Below are positions 40,149 through 48,532 of a stretch of 64,000 nt of DNA, one piece after another (positions within the stretch are counted from its first letter, which is position 1; each line of letters opens with the position of its first letter). The notes beneath the pieces were generated by a model. It saw nothing but the letters and a program-made list of their open reading frames with translations, made no database searches and was not told where the DNA came from. The stretch spans positions 62,001-126,000 of the forward strand of contig NZ_JAUTDN010000010.1 in NCBI RefSeq assembly GCF_030646155.1, written 5' to 3'. Source of the stretch: Conexibacter sp. CPCC 205762. Its GTDB lineage: Bacteria > Actinomycetota > Thermoleophilia > Solirubrobacterales > Solirubrobacteraceae. A program made the position numbers and the translations under genes.

Positions 40149-42743
40149 CTACTCCGGCGCGCTGAACGAGCGGGTGTGGATCACCGGCTCGCCGGCGGCG
40201 TCGGAGGCGTCGAGGTCGACGGTCGCGGCGATCGCCCAGTCGTGGTCGCCGGCGGGGTCGTCGATCACCTGCCGCACGCTCCAGACGCGCCCCTGCGCCC
40301 CAGCCGGCGCGCGATCGATCTGCAGCAGCTCCGGCGCGCGCGCCGCGGGGCCGATGCCGATCGTCTCGTGCTCGTCCCAGTAGTCGCCGAGCGCCGCCTC
40401 CCACGCCTCCGCGTCGAGCGCGTCGCGGCCGGGCAGGTCGCTCAGCACGGCCGCGGCGGCGTCGAGCACCGCCAGCTCGCTGAAGCGGTCGCGCGCGGCC
40501 AGCCGCACCTTGTGGAACATCGCGTTGCGGACCATCACGGCGAAGGCGCGCGCGTTGGCGGTGATCGGCCGCGGCGGCGCGGGCGGCGCGCCGGCGGCGA
40601 CCGCGGCGGCGGCGCGCGCGACCGACTCCGGATCGGTCAGCGCCTCCCACTCGTCCAGCAGCGAGGAGTCGGTCTGGCGGACAGTCTCGCCGAGCCACTC
40701 GACGATGTCGTCGAACTCGTCGGTCTTGACGCGCTCGGGCACCGTCTGGCGCAGCGCGCGGTAGGTGTCGGAGAGGTAGCGCAGCACGAGCCCTTCCGAG
40801 CGCTGCACCCCGTAGGCGGCGATGAACTCGGGGAAGGTCCGCCCCCACTCGTACATGTCGCGCACGACCGACTTCGGCGAGAGGTCGTCGGCGTGGACCC
40901 ACGGATGCGTCTCGCGGTAGTCCTCCAGCGCGTTGCGCAGCGGCTCCTCGAGCGGTCTCGGGTACGAGACTCTCTCCAGCAGCTCCATCCGCTCCTCGTA
41001 CTCCAGGCCCTCCGCCTTCATCTCCGCGACCGCCTCGCCGCGCGCCTCGTTGGCCTGCGCCATCAGCACCGGGAAGGGGTCGTCGAGGATCGCCTCGACG
41101 ACCGACAGCACGTTGAGCGTGTACTCCTCCGACTCGGGGTCGAGCAGGTCGAACGCCTCCAGCGCGAACGACGCGAGCGGCTGGTTGAGCGCGAAGTCCT
41201 GCTGCAGGTGCGAGGCGAGCCGCAGCGTGCGGCCGTGCTCGTCGGCCTCCTCCAGCCGCTCCAGCACGCCGGACAGCAGCAGCTCCTCTCTCAGCGAGGC
41301 GGCCTGCTCGGAGAGACGGCGTCTGCCGCGCTCGTCCTCGTGGTTGTCCTCCATCAGCGCCCGCATCGTCTCGATCGGGTCGGCGGGCTGGTTGATGACG
41401 TTGAGGATCATCGCGTGGTTGACGCGCATCCGCGAGACGAGCGACTCCGGCGCGGCGTTGCGGAGCTTGTCGTAGGTCTCCTCGGTCCAGCCGACGTAGC
41501 CCTCCGGCGCTCTCTTCTTCTGCAGCTTCTTCAGCTTCTTCGGGTCGTCGCCGGCCTTCTGCGCGGCGCGCTCGTTCTCGATCGTGTGCTCGGGCGCCTG
41601 CACGACGACGTAGCCGCTGGTGTCGAAGCCGGCGCGCCCGGCGCGGCCGGCGATCTGATGGAACTCGCGCGCCTTCAGCAGCCGGTGACGGGCGCCGTCG
41701 TACTTCGCCAAGCCGGTGAAGACGACCGTGCGGATCGGCACGTTGATGCCGACGCCGAGCGTGTCGGTGCCGCAGATCGCCTTCAGCAGCCCGGTCTGCG
41801 CGAGCTGCTCGACCAGCCGCCGGTAGCGCGGCAGCATCCCGGCGTGGTGGACGCCGATCCCGTTGCGGACCAGTCTCGACAGCGTTCTGCCGAAGCCGGA
41901 GGTGAAGCGGAAGGCGCCGATCGCCTCCGCGATCGCCTCGCGCTCCTCGCGCGTGCAGAGCTTCGCCGACAGCAGCGTCTGCGCCCGCTCCAGCGCCGAG
42001 GCCTGCGTGAAGTGGACGACGTAGATCGGCGCCTGGTCGGCGCCGACCAGCTCCTCCAGCAGCTCGTGCAGCGGCTCCATCGACCACGTGAAGGTGAGCG
42101 GCACCGGCCGCTCGGCGTCGTCGACGAGGGCGGTCTCGCGACCGGTGCGGCGGGTCAGGTCCGAGCGCAGCGCGGTCACGTCGCCGAGCGTCGCCGACAT
42201 CAGCAGGAACTGCGCGTTGGGGAGGCTCAGCAACGGCACCTGCCACGCCCAGCCGCGCTGCGGCTCGGCGTAGTAGTGGAACTCGTCCATCACGACCTGG
42301 CCGACGTCGGCGCCGGCGCCCTCGCGCAGCGCGAGGTTGGCGAGCACCTCGGCGGTGCAGCAGATGATCGGGGCGCCGCTGTTGACGGAGGCGTCGCCGG
42401 TCGCCATGCCGACGTTCTCGGCGCCGAAGATCTCGCACAGCGCGAAGAACTTCTCCGACACGAGCGCCTTGATCGGCGCCGTGTAATAGGTGACGCGGCC
42501 ATCCGCGAGCGCGGCGAAGTGGGCGGCGATCGCGACCATCGACTTGCCCGAGCCGGTCGGCGTCGCGAGGATCACGTTCGCGCCGCTGAACAGCTCGATC
42601 GCCGCCTCCTCCTGGTGCGGGTAGAGGTTCAGCCCGCGCCCGTCGGCCCATTCGGCGAACGCCTCGTAGACCGCGTCGGCGGTCGGCTCGGCCGGCACCA
42701 TCTCGGTCAGCGTCGTCGTCGGCTCGGTCCCCGTGTCGGCCAT
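40149..42743 (-). CDS. SKI2-like DEAD/DEAH-box RNA helicase with DUF3516-type C-terminus
   Basis: 864 residues. Helicase motifs in order: ATPTGSGKS (K67), TAPIKALVSEKF, DEFHYY (153-158), MSATLGD, then in the second RecA domain GVHHAGMLPRYR, CGTDTLGVGINVP and QIAGRAGRAG. The C-terminal half is helical and resembles the DUF3516 region of actinobacterial helicases. It should unwind structured RNA in turnover or ribosome-related processes. CATACT ends 7 nt before the ATG. The gene is divergent from a secreted protein gene with a 108-bp gap. Confidence 0.93.
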   Translation of the reverse strand: MADTGTEPTTTLTEMVPAEPTADAVYEAFAEWADGRGLNLYPHQEEAAIELFSGANVILATPTGSGKSMVAIAAHFAALADGRVTYYTAPIKALVSEKFFALCEIFGAENVGMATGDASVNSGAPIICCTAEVLANLALREGAGADVGQVVMDEFHYYAEPQRGWAWQVPLLSLPNAQFLLMSATLGDVTALRSDLTRRTGRETALVDDAERPVPLTFTWSMEPLHELLEELVGADQAPIYVVHFTQASALERAQTLLSAKLCTREEREAIAEAIGAFRFTSGFGRTLSRLVRNGIGVHHAGMLPRYRRLVEQLAQTGLLKAICGTDTLGVGINVPIRTVVFTGLAKYDGARHRLLKAREFHQIAGRAGRAGFDTSGYVVVQAPEHTIENERAAQKAGDDPKKLKKLQKKRAPEGYVGWTEETYDKLRNAAPESLVSRMRVNHAMILNVINQPADPIETMRALMEDNHEDERGRRRLSEQAASLREELLLSGVLERLEEADEHGRTLRLASHLQQDFALNQPLASFALEAFDLLDPESEEYTLNVLSVVEAILDDPFPVLMAQANEARGEAVAEMKAEGLEYEERMELLERVSYPRPLEEPLRNALEDYRETHPWVHADDLSPKSVVRDMYEWGRTFPEFIAAYGVQRSEGLVLRYLSDTYRALRQTVPERVKTDEFDDIVEWLGETVRQTDSSLLDEWEALTDPESVARAAAAVAAGAPPAPPRPITANARAFAVMVRNAMFHKVRLAARDRFSELAVLDAAAAVLSDLPGRDALDAEAWEAALGDYWDEHETIGIGPAARAPELLQIDRAPAGAQGRVWSVRQVIDDPAGDHDWAIAATVDLDASDAAGEPVIHTRSFSAPE

Positions 42744-42750
42744 CCCGTCC

Positions 42751-42756
42751 AGTATG
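42751..42756 (-). promoter_or_regulatory. -10-like box before helicase gene
   Basis: CATACT on the minus strand, 7 nt before the ATG at 42743; a variant of the TANNNT leaderless pattern. Confidence 0.3.
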
Positions 42757-42851
42757 CCGTGCCCCGCCTCAAACCCGGCGCGAGAGCTGCCGATCGCGAG
42801 GGCACGGCGCGGGTCGCGCGCGCCGACGCGACAAGAAACGGAGACGGCCGG

Positions 42852-44726
42852 ATGGGACGACGGGGACGGACACGGGCGCTGACGGCGCTGACGATGGCGG
42901 TCGCGCTGCTGGGCGCGCTGGCGGCGACGGCGAGCGCCGGCACGGTGACCGGCGTGAGCGCGAGATACCAGGGCTCGACGCGCGCCGGCGACGTCGCCGA
43001 GTACGTCACGCTCGGCTTCGGGCTCCAGTCCTCGCTCGGCACGGGCCAGACGATCACGGTCAGAGGCCCGCCCGGCAGCGATCTGACGCGGACCACCTCC
43101 GCCAGCTACCAGCTCAACCTGCCCGGCGGCTCGGGCCTCGCGCTCAACAGCTTCAGACTGAGCGACGGCAACAGCACGATCGTGTTCACGCTGCCGTCCA
43201 CGGTCACCGCGCCCGGCGCCTTCGAGCTGCTGCTGCCCGGCACGACCAACCCGCGCGCGGGCGGCAGCTACAGATGGGCCGTCGCGACCTCGCTCGACAC
43301 GGCCGGCGAGTCGCCGGCGGTGACGATCGACCCGCGGCCGCTCAGCGCCCTGACCGTGACCGGCGGCGACGGCCAGCGGACGCCGGTCACGCAGCCGTTC
43401 GGCGAGCCGCTGACGGTCGCCACCAGCGACGACCTCGGCAACCCGGTCGTGCCGGCGGAGCCGGTCGACGTCACCTTCACCGTCAGCGGCGGCGGCAGCG
43501 GGGGCGCGACCTTCGCCGGCGGCGCGGCGAGCGCGACCGTCAGAACCGACGCGAACGGGATCGCGACCGCGCCGACGCTGACGGCCAACAGAGCGGCCGG
43601 CAGCTTCGGCGTCGCCGTCACGAGCGCCGGCCTGACCGGCACCGACGCGACGCTGCGCAACGGCGCCGGCGCGGCGACCGCGATCACGCTCGCGATCGCG
43701 CCGTCGCTGCTTGCCGCCGGCAGCTTCGAGAGCGGCAGAGCGACGGTCGTGATCAGAGACGCGTACGGCAACCCGGTCGGGCCGGACGACCTGACCGGCG
43801 GCGACCCGCAGCTGACGATCGCCGGCGACGCGACGCACAGCAGCCTCGGCTGGGGCGAGGGCTTCTGGCGCGGCGACGTCTACCCGCCGATCGGCGCCGG
43901 TCGCTCGCTCGTCACCGCCAGCGTCGACGCGCTGAGCGCGACGCAGCCGTTCGACGCGGCGCTGAAGCCGCTGCTCGGGGATCCGGCGATCAGCGACCTG
44001 AGCGCGACCGGCGCGACCGTCGGGCTGCCGCTCGACACGCGCAACGCGCAGACGAGCTACCGCGTCGTGTACGGCACGACGACCGCCTCCGGCAGCGAGA
44101 GCGCGACGCTGGCGGCCGCGCGCGACGCCGTCCCGAACGCAGTCGTCACGATCCCGCTGAGCGGGCTCGCGCCGCAGACGACCTACCTCTACCGCGTCGT
44201 CGCGACGAACGCGATCGGCACCACGCAGGGCGACGTGCGCAGCTTCACGACGCCGGCGGCGCCGGTCGTCCCGGTCGATCCGCCGCGCGGCGGCGGGACG
44301 CCTCCGGGCGGCGGCGGCGCGCCCGCCCCGCCACCGGCCGACCCCGCTCCGAGAGCGACCGGCCCCGCGCGCCTCAGCGCCCTCCGGCTCGCGCCGCGCG
44401 GCTTCGCCGTCAGAGGCCGCAGCGCCGGCGCGACGCTGCGCTTCACGCTCGACCGCGCCGCGACCATCCGCGCGAAGGTCGAGGCGCGCCTGCCCGGCGT
44501 GCGCGTCCGCGGCCGCTGCGTCGCGCCCAGCCGCACGGCGAGAGGCGCCGGCTGCGCCCGCTGGCGCGCAGCCGGGTCGCTGCCGCTGAACGGCAGAGCC
44601 GGCGCCAACAGCGTCCGCTTCGACGGCAGGCTGCGCGGCCGCGCGCTCGCCCCCGGCCGCTACCGGCTGACGCTGACGCCGGCCGGCGGCAGCGCGACGA
44701 GCGTGGAGTTCACCGTCAAGCGGTAG
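42852..44726 (+). CDS. Secreted multi-domain beta-sandwich protein (Big-1 and fibronectin III-like)
   Basis: 624 residues. Signal peptide at 1-30 ending ATASA. Domain order: an N-terminal beta domain (30-155), an invasin-like Big-1 domain (165-285, with DLGNPVVPAEPVDVTFTVSG and ATVRTDANGIATAPTLTAN), and a second Big-1-like repeat (to 385, DAYGNPVGPDDLTG). A fibronectin III-type module follows (385-470, SYRVVYGTTTASG and LAPQTTYLYRVVATNAIG), then a Pro/Gly linker and a C-terminal FTLDRAATIRAKVEARLPG domain common in Solirubrobacter-type secreted proteins. An extracellular adhesion or structural role is likely. AGA codons are frequent. Its end overlaps the convergent methyltransferase gene by 11 bp. 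Confidence 0.75.
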   Translation: MGRRGRTRALTALTMAVALLGALAATASAGTVTGVSARYQGSTRAGDVAEYVTLGFGLQSSLGTGQTITVRGPPGSDLTRTTSASYQLNLPGGSGLALNSFRLSDGNSTIVFTLPSTVTAPGAFELLLPGTTNPRAGGSYRWAVATSLDTAGESPAVTIDPRPLSALTVTGGDGQRTPVTQPFGEPLTVATSDDLGNPVVPAEPVDVTFTVSGGGSGGATFAGGAASATVRTDANGIATAPTLTANRAAGSFGVAVTSAGLTGTDATLRNGAGAATAITLAIAPSLLAAGSFESGRATVVIRDAYGNPVGPDDLTGGDPQLTIAGDATHSSLGWGEGFWRGDVYPPIGAGRSLVTASVDALSATQPFDAALKPLLGDPAISDLSATGATVGLPLDTRNAQTSYRVVYGTTTASGSESATLAAARDAVPNAVVTIPLSGLAPQTTYLYRVVATNAIGTTQGDVRSFTTPAAPVVPVDPPRGGGTPPGGGGAPAPPPADPAPRATGPARLSALRLAPRGFAVRGRSAGATLRFTLDRAATIRAKVEARLPGVRVRGRCVAPSRTARGAGCARWRAAGSLPLNGRAGANSVRFDGRLRGRALAPGRYRLTLTPAGGSATSVEFTVKR

Positions 44727-45543
44727 CGGTGAGCGTCCAGCAGCCGGCGGTGAAGCGGACCTCGTCGCCGTCGACGAACGGCTCGAACGCGGCGCGCGCG
44801 GTCGCGATGATCTGCGGGTGCTGCGCCGGGTCGAGCTGGCGCAGCGCGTGGCCGACCGGGCCGAGCTGCGTCATGTAGCGGACGAGATCGGTCTCCGGCA
44901 GCGTGCAGACGACGTCGGTCGGCGTCAGCTCGACCTCGCGCCAGCCGCCGCTGCTGAGGATCTGCGTGACGTGCTCGCGGTCGGCGAAGGCGAACTGCCC
45001 GGGGCCGCCCGCTCTGCGCAGCTCGGTCTGCGGCAGCAGCGGCGCGACCGCCCGCTCGGCCGCGGTCATGAACGGGTTGTCCTGCGGCCCGCGCCAGACG
45101 ACCATGCGCAGGCCGGCGCCGTCGGCGGCCGCCGCATGCAGGTTCGCGAAGGCGGCGACGGGATCGTCGAAGAACATCACGCCGAAGCGCGAGACGAACA
45201 GCTCGTAGCGCCGCGGCGGGAAGGCGTGGCGCTGCGCGTCGGCCTCGACGAACTCGACCGCCAGGCCTTCCCGCGCGGCCCGCTCGCGCGCGAGCGCGAG
45301 CATCGGCCGCGACAGGTCGGTGCCAGTGCAGGCGGCGCCGTCGCCGAGCCGCCGCGCGTACGCGAGCGTCGTCGCGCCCGTGCCGCAGCCGACATCGAGC
45401 AGCGTCGCCGGCGCGGCTGCCGCGACGGCGTCGGCGAGCAGCCGCTCGATCGGCGCGAACAGCCCGTCGAGCAGCTCCTGCAGCTCGACCCACGCCCGCC
45501 CCGAGGGGCCGTTCCACAGCTCCGACTGCTCGCTCATCGCCAT
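44716..45543 (-). CDS. Class I SAM-dependent methyltransferase
   Basis: 275 residues. The SAM motif I is TLLDVGCGTGATTLAYA (near residue 50); acidic motif II is in TGTDLSRPML and motif III region VEADAQRHAF. SELWNGPSGRAW at the N-terminus and the closing helices match ubiE-like methyltransferases with small-molecule substrates. Two starts are possible: the ATG at 45543, 7 nt after TAGGCT (leaderless), or the next ATG at 45537 with GGGAGG as ribosome site. Substrate unknown. Confidence 0.88.
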   Translation of the reverse strand: MAMSEQSELWNGPSGRAWVELQELLDGLFAPIERLLADAVAAAAPATLLDVGCGTGATTLAYARRLGDGAACTGTDLSRPMLALARERAAREGLAVEFVEADAQRHAFPPRRYELFVSRFGVMFFDDPVAAFANLHAAAADGAGLRMVVWRGPQDNPFMTAAERAVAPLLPQTELRRAGGPGQFAFADREHVTQILSSGGWREVELTPTDVVCTLPETDLVRYMTQLGPVGHALRQLDPAQHPQIIATARAAFEPFVDGDEVRFTAGCWTLTATA

Positions 45544-45550
45544 GCCTCCC

Positions 45551-45556
45551 AGCCTA
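45551..45556 (-). promoter_or_regulatory. -10 box before methyltransferase gene
   Basis: TAGGCT on the minus strand, 7 nt before the ATG at 45543; the 7 nt are GGGAGGC, which could instead serve the second ATG. Confidence 0.45.
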
Positions 45557-47260
45557 GGCGATGCCCTTCAGCGCCACCCAGCTGAGGCGGGCGTTGCCGC
45601 CGTAGCCGCCGGTCGGCGTCGCGACGAAGCGGACGGCGATCGAGGAGCCTGCCTTCTTCAGCTTCGCGACGCCGCGCGCGCCGAGCGTCATCGTGTACTT
45701 GGAGCTGTTGCCGGAGCGGATCGTGCGGGCGCCGGCACGGGCGATCACCTGGCCGCTGGTGGCGGTCATTCTCGGCACGGCGCAGTCGGTCGGACCGAAG
45801 CAGGCGACCTGCACGGTGACGCCGCCGGTGCGCGAGACGAGCGCGGTCGTGGTGAGGATCACGAGCCGCGCCGGGCCGCCGACGGCGGTCGACTGGACGG
45901 TCGTCGCGAGGCCGCCGACGGTCGCCGTCACGGCGCACTGGAGCGCCTGGCCGGCGTCGGCTCTGGCGAGCGTGTAGGTCGCGCTCGTCTGGCCGGCGAC
46001 CGCTCTGCCGTTGCGCAGCCAGGCGTAGGCGAAGGTCGGCGTCCCGCCGGTCCAGCTGCCCGGCGCGCACGTCAGTCTTGCGCCCAGCTCGGCTCTGCCG
46101 CTGATGCTCGGAAGCGTCGCCGGAGCCGGGCCGGTGGTGATCGGGACCGTGATCGCGGGCGTTCTCGCGACCGTGCTGCCGGCGGCGTTGGCCGCCGTCA
46201 CCTGGCAGGCGAGCTGCTGGCCGGCGTCGGCCTCGGCGAGCGTGTAGGTGGCGCTCGTCGCGCCCGCGATCGCCGTCCCGCCGCGCAGCCAGGCGACCGT
46301 CAGCGAGGGCGAGCCGGTCCAGGTGCCGAGCTCGCAGGTGAGCGCTCTGCCGACCTGCGCGACGCCCGACAGCGTCGGCTGCACGCGCACCTGCGGCGCC
46401 GCCAGCGGCGTGTAGCTGACGATCGCGAGGCCGTTGTTGCGCGCGCCCGAGAGCGCGGTCGAGACGTTCGTCGCGGTCGCGGTCGTGAAGCTCGTGCCGC
46501 CCGCGCCGCCGCCGCCGCCGGCCCCGCCCGCACCGTCGTCGCCGCCGACGCCGCCACCGCCGCCGCCGACCGAGCCGCCGCCTCCGCCGCCGCCGGCTCC
46601 GCCGCCGCTGCCGCCGGGTGTGACGCCGCCGGCGCCGCCGACGCCGGTCGTCGTGCTGCCGCCCGCGACGGGCAGGACCGTGCCGGTGCCGCCGGCGCCG
46701 CCGTTGCCGCCGACGAACCCGCCGCCACCGCCGGTCGCGCCTCTCGCGAGCGCGCCGGCGAGGCCGGGCAGCACGGCCGAGCCGCCGTCCCCGCCGGCGC
46801 CGCCGAGGTCGGGGCCGGCGTCGAGGCCGTCCGCGCCGCCGCCACCGCCGCCGCCCGCGACGAGCAGCGCCGCGCCGGTCGGGCTGAGGATCGTCGTCGC
46901 GCCGCCGCCGCTGCCGGCGTCTCCGGTGGCGACGCCGCCGCCGTTGAAGCCGGCCGTGCCGGCGCTCGTGCCCTGACCGCCGACGGCGATTCTGAGCGCG
47001 TCGCCGGGGGTGACCGGAAGCGTCGCGTGCAGCTCCGCGCCGAAGCCGCCGGCACCGCCGCCGTCCGCGCCGCCGCCGGCACCGCCGACGAGCGTGAAGG
47101 TCGCCTCCGTGACACCGGCCGGGACGGTCCAGGTCTGGTTCCCGCCGGTCCAGACGAACGGGATCTGGACCTCGGCGGCGCCGGCCGGGCCGGCTCCCGC
47201 GGCGCCTGCGGCTGCGGCCGCCGCGAGCGCGGCGGCGACGACGGTGTGACGGATGCGCAT
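45554..47260 (-). CDS. Secreted glycine-rich (PGRS-like) surface protein with Ig-like repeats
   Basis: 568 residues. Signal peptide at 1-29. A beta domain (IPFVWTGGNQTWTVPAGVTEATFTLVGG) leads into about 200 residues dominated by GG, GGA and GGN (roughly 55-255), the pattern of Gly-rich jelly-roll/PE-PGRS-like adhesins. Two Ig-like repeats follow (near 290-370 and 380-455), each with W-L-R-x-G and SATYTLAxADAGQ. A C-terminal beta domain ends the protein. The ATG at 47260 has GGGAG 8 nt upstream. Cell-surface or matrix function is inferred. Confidence 0.75.
   Translation of the reverse strand: MRIRHTVVAAALAAAAAAGAAGAGPAGAAEVQIPFVWTGGNQTWTVPAGVTEATFTLVGGAGGGADGGGAGGFGAELHATLPVTPGDALRIAVGGQGTSAGTAGFNGGGVATGDAGSGGGATTILSPTGAALLVAGGGGGGGADGLDAGPDLGGAGGDGGSAVLPGLAGALARGATGGGGGFVGGNGGAGGTGTVLPVAGGSTTTGVGGAGGVTPGGSGGGAGGGGGGGSVGGGGGGVGGDDGAGGAGGGGGAGGTSFTTATATNVSTALSGARNNGLAIVSYTPLAAPQVRVQPTLSGVAQVGRALTCELGTWTGSPSLTVAWLRGGTAIAGATSATYTLAEADAGQQLACQVTAANAAGSTVARTPAITVPITTGPAPATLPSISGRAELGARLTCAPGSWTGGTPTFAYAWLRNGRAVAGQTSATYTLARADAGQALQCAVTATVGGLATTVQSTAVGGPARLVILTTTALVSRTGGVTVQVACFGPTDCAVPRMTATSGQVIARAGARTIRSGNSSKYTMTLGARGVAKLKKAGSSIAVRFVATPTGGYGGNARLSWVALKGIA
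46495..47090 (-). repeat. Low-complexity GGN/GGC coding tract
   Basis: Dense GGC/GGN triplets (CCG/GCC runs on the plus strand) encode the Gly-rich region of the surface protein. It is prone to slippage and recombination. Confidence 0.8.
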
Positions 47261-47351
47261 CGACTTCACTCCCTGCTGAGTTGACGTCTGCTCGCATCGG
47301 CCTTCGCCCCGCCACCGCCCGCTCCTACGTCTGGGCGGGTTCGTGCAGCGG

Positions 47352-47357
47352 TAGGGT
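47352..47357 (+). promoter_or_regulatory. -10 box before DUF1801 gene
   Basis: TAGGGT 7 nt before the ATG at 47365. Confidence 0.45.
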
Positions 47358-47364
47358 CTGCCGG

Positions 47365-47751
47365 ATGGCAGATCAATCTCCCTCAGAGCAGATCGACGCG
47401 AAGATCGCCGAGCTGGGCGACTGGCGCGGCGAGACGCTCGCGCGGCTGCGCGGGCTGATCAAGCAAGCCGACCCGGAAGTCGTCGAGGAGTGGAAGTGGG
47501 CGAAGGCGACCAGTCCCGGCGTCCCGGTCTGGTCGCACGACGGGATCATCTGCACCGGTGAGACGTACAAGGCTGTCGTCAAGCTGACGTTCATGAGAGG
47601 CGCCGCGCTCGACGATCCCGTCGGCCTCTTCAACTCCAGCCTCGACGGCAGAGTCCGCCGCGCGATCGACGTGCGCGAGGGCGAGCAGCTCGACGAGCAG
47701 GCGTTCCTCGCCCTGATCCGCGCCGCCGTCAGCCTCAACGCGTCGCGCTGA
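47365..47751 (+). CDS. DUF1801 (YdhG-like) domain protein
   Basis: 128 residues, whole-length DUF1801. EWKWAKATSPGVPVWSHDGIICTGETYKAVVKLTF is the conserved core from residue 42; the family folds like frataxin-type proteins and has no agreed biochemical role. The ATG was chosen over an earlier in-frame start because TAGGGT ends 7 nt before it and the domain begins right there. Stands alone. Confidence 0.82.
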   Translation: MADQSPSEQIDAKIAELGDWRGETLARLRGLIKQADPEVVEEWKWAKATSPGVPVWSHDGIICTGETYKAVVKLTFMRGAALDDPVGLFNSSLDGRVRRAIDVREGEQLDEQAFLALIRAAVSLNASR

Positions 47752-47883
47752 GCGCAGGCCGCGCGGTCTCCCAGGCGAAGCCGTCGGGGTCGGTGAACGG
47801 GCCGCTGTCGCCGCCGCCGATCGCGAGCCGGTGCGAGCTGGCCGATCTCGCGCGTCCCCCAGCGGTCGCCGCGTAGCCGCCCG
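47735..47883 (-). pseudogene. Remnant of a VOC/glyoxalase-family gene
   Basis: On the minus strand one frame reads SGPFTDPDGFAWETA near a TGA at 47735-47737, the C-terminal motif of PhnB/glyoxalase-like VOC proteins. A second frame just upstream reads RGDRWGTREIG, another VOC motif. No open frame joins them and no start is present. The remnant overlaps the end of the DUF1801 gene and fills the space before the XRE gene. Confidence 0.45.
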
Positions 47884-47884
47884 C

Positions 47885-48484
47885 TCAGCCGTGCAGGTGG
47901 GCGCGCTCGCCGTGGTGGTCGAGGATCGAGAGGATCTCGGCGGGGCCGCCGTGACCGCCCATGCTGTGCGGCGTCATCGTGTCGAACGCTGCGGCGTTGC
48001 CGGCCGCGACGAGCAGCTCGCGGCCGCCGAGCCGCAGCCGCACGGTCCCCTCCAGCACGTAGAACCAGTCGCGGCCGGGATGGACGCGCGTCTCGGGCAG
48101 CTGTCTGCGGGCCGGCAGCCGCATCTTCACGACGACGCGGCCTGAGGGGTCGTCGGGGCGGGTCAGCAGCCAGAAGGTCGAGCCGCCCGCCTGGTCGCGG
48201 CGGGGGCGGATCACGACGTCCTCGTCCTCGTCCTCGGCGACCAGCTCCTCGACGGTCGTGTCGAGCGCGCGGGCGAGCGCGACGAGGTGGTCGATCGCGA
48301 TCCGCCGCCGGCCGCTCTCCAGCCGGCTGAGCGTCGAGGGACCGATGTGCGTGCGCCGGCCGAGCTCGTCGAGCGACCAGCCGCGCGCCTTGCGGAGCGT
48401 GCGCAGGCGGCGGCGGGCGACCTCCTCCAGCGCGGCGGCGCCGCCGAGAGGCGTGCCCGCGTCGTTCGCGCTTTCTTGCGTCAT
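47885..48484 (-). CDS. XRE-family regulator with C-terminal cupin domain
   Basis: 199 residues. Helix-turn-helix at about 24-78 (LRTLRKARGWSLDELGRRTHIGPSTLSRLESGRRRI), then a linker and a double-stranded beta-helix cupin (105-195) with HPGRDWFYVLEGTVRLRLGGRELLVAAGNAAAFDTMTPH in sequence order. Such proteins sense small molecules in the cupin. Divergent from a DHA2 exporter, 48 bp between starts, so likely its regulator. TAGACT ends 7 nt before the ATG. Confidence 0.9.
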   Translation of the reverse strand: MTQESANDAGTPLGGAAALEEVARRRLRTLRKARGWSLDELGRRTHIGPSTLSRLESGRRRIAIDHLVALARALDTTVEELVAEDEDEDVVIRPRRDQAGGSTFWLLTRPDDPSGRVVVKMRLPARRQLPETRVHPGRDWFYVLEGTVRLRLGGRELLVAAGNAAAFDTMTPHSMGGHGGPAEILSILDHHGERAHLHG

Positions 48485-48491
48485 TGGCAAG

Positions 48492-48525
48492 AGTCTATGC
48501 CATCTGCGCAGAGCGCGACTAGCGT
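48492..48525. promoter_or_regulatory. Back-to-back leaderless promoters (XRE / MFS)
   Basis: TAGACT on the minus strand (48492-48497) and TAGCGT on the plus strand (48520-48525), each exactly 7 nt before its ATG (48484 and 48533). The region holds little else; a repressor bound between them would block both. Confidence 0.5.
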
Positions 48526-48532
48526 GGACCGC

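Noticed and set aside
40080..42851. Plus-strand frame leading into the Big-1 secreted protein
   Set aside because: Antisense of the helicase; the signal peptide starts at 42852.
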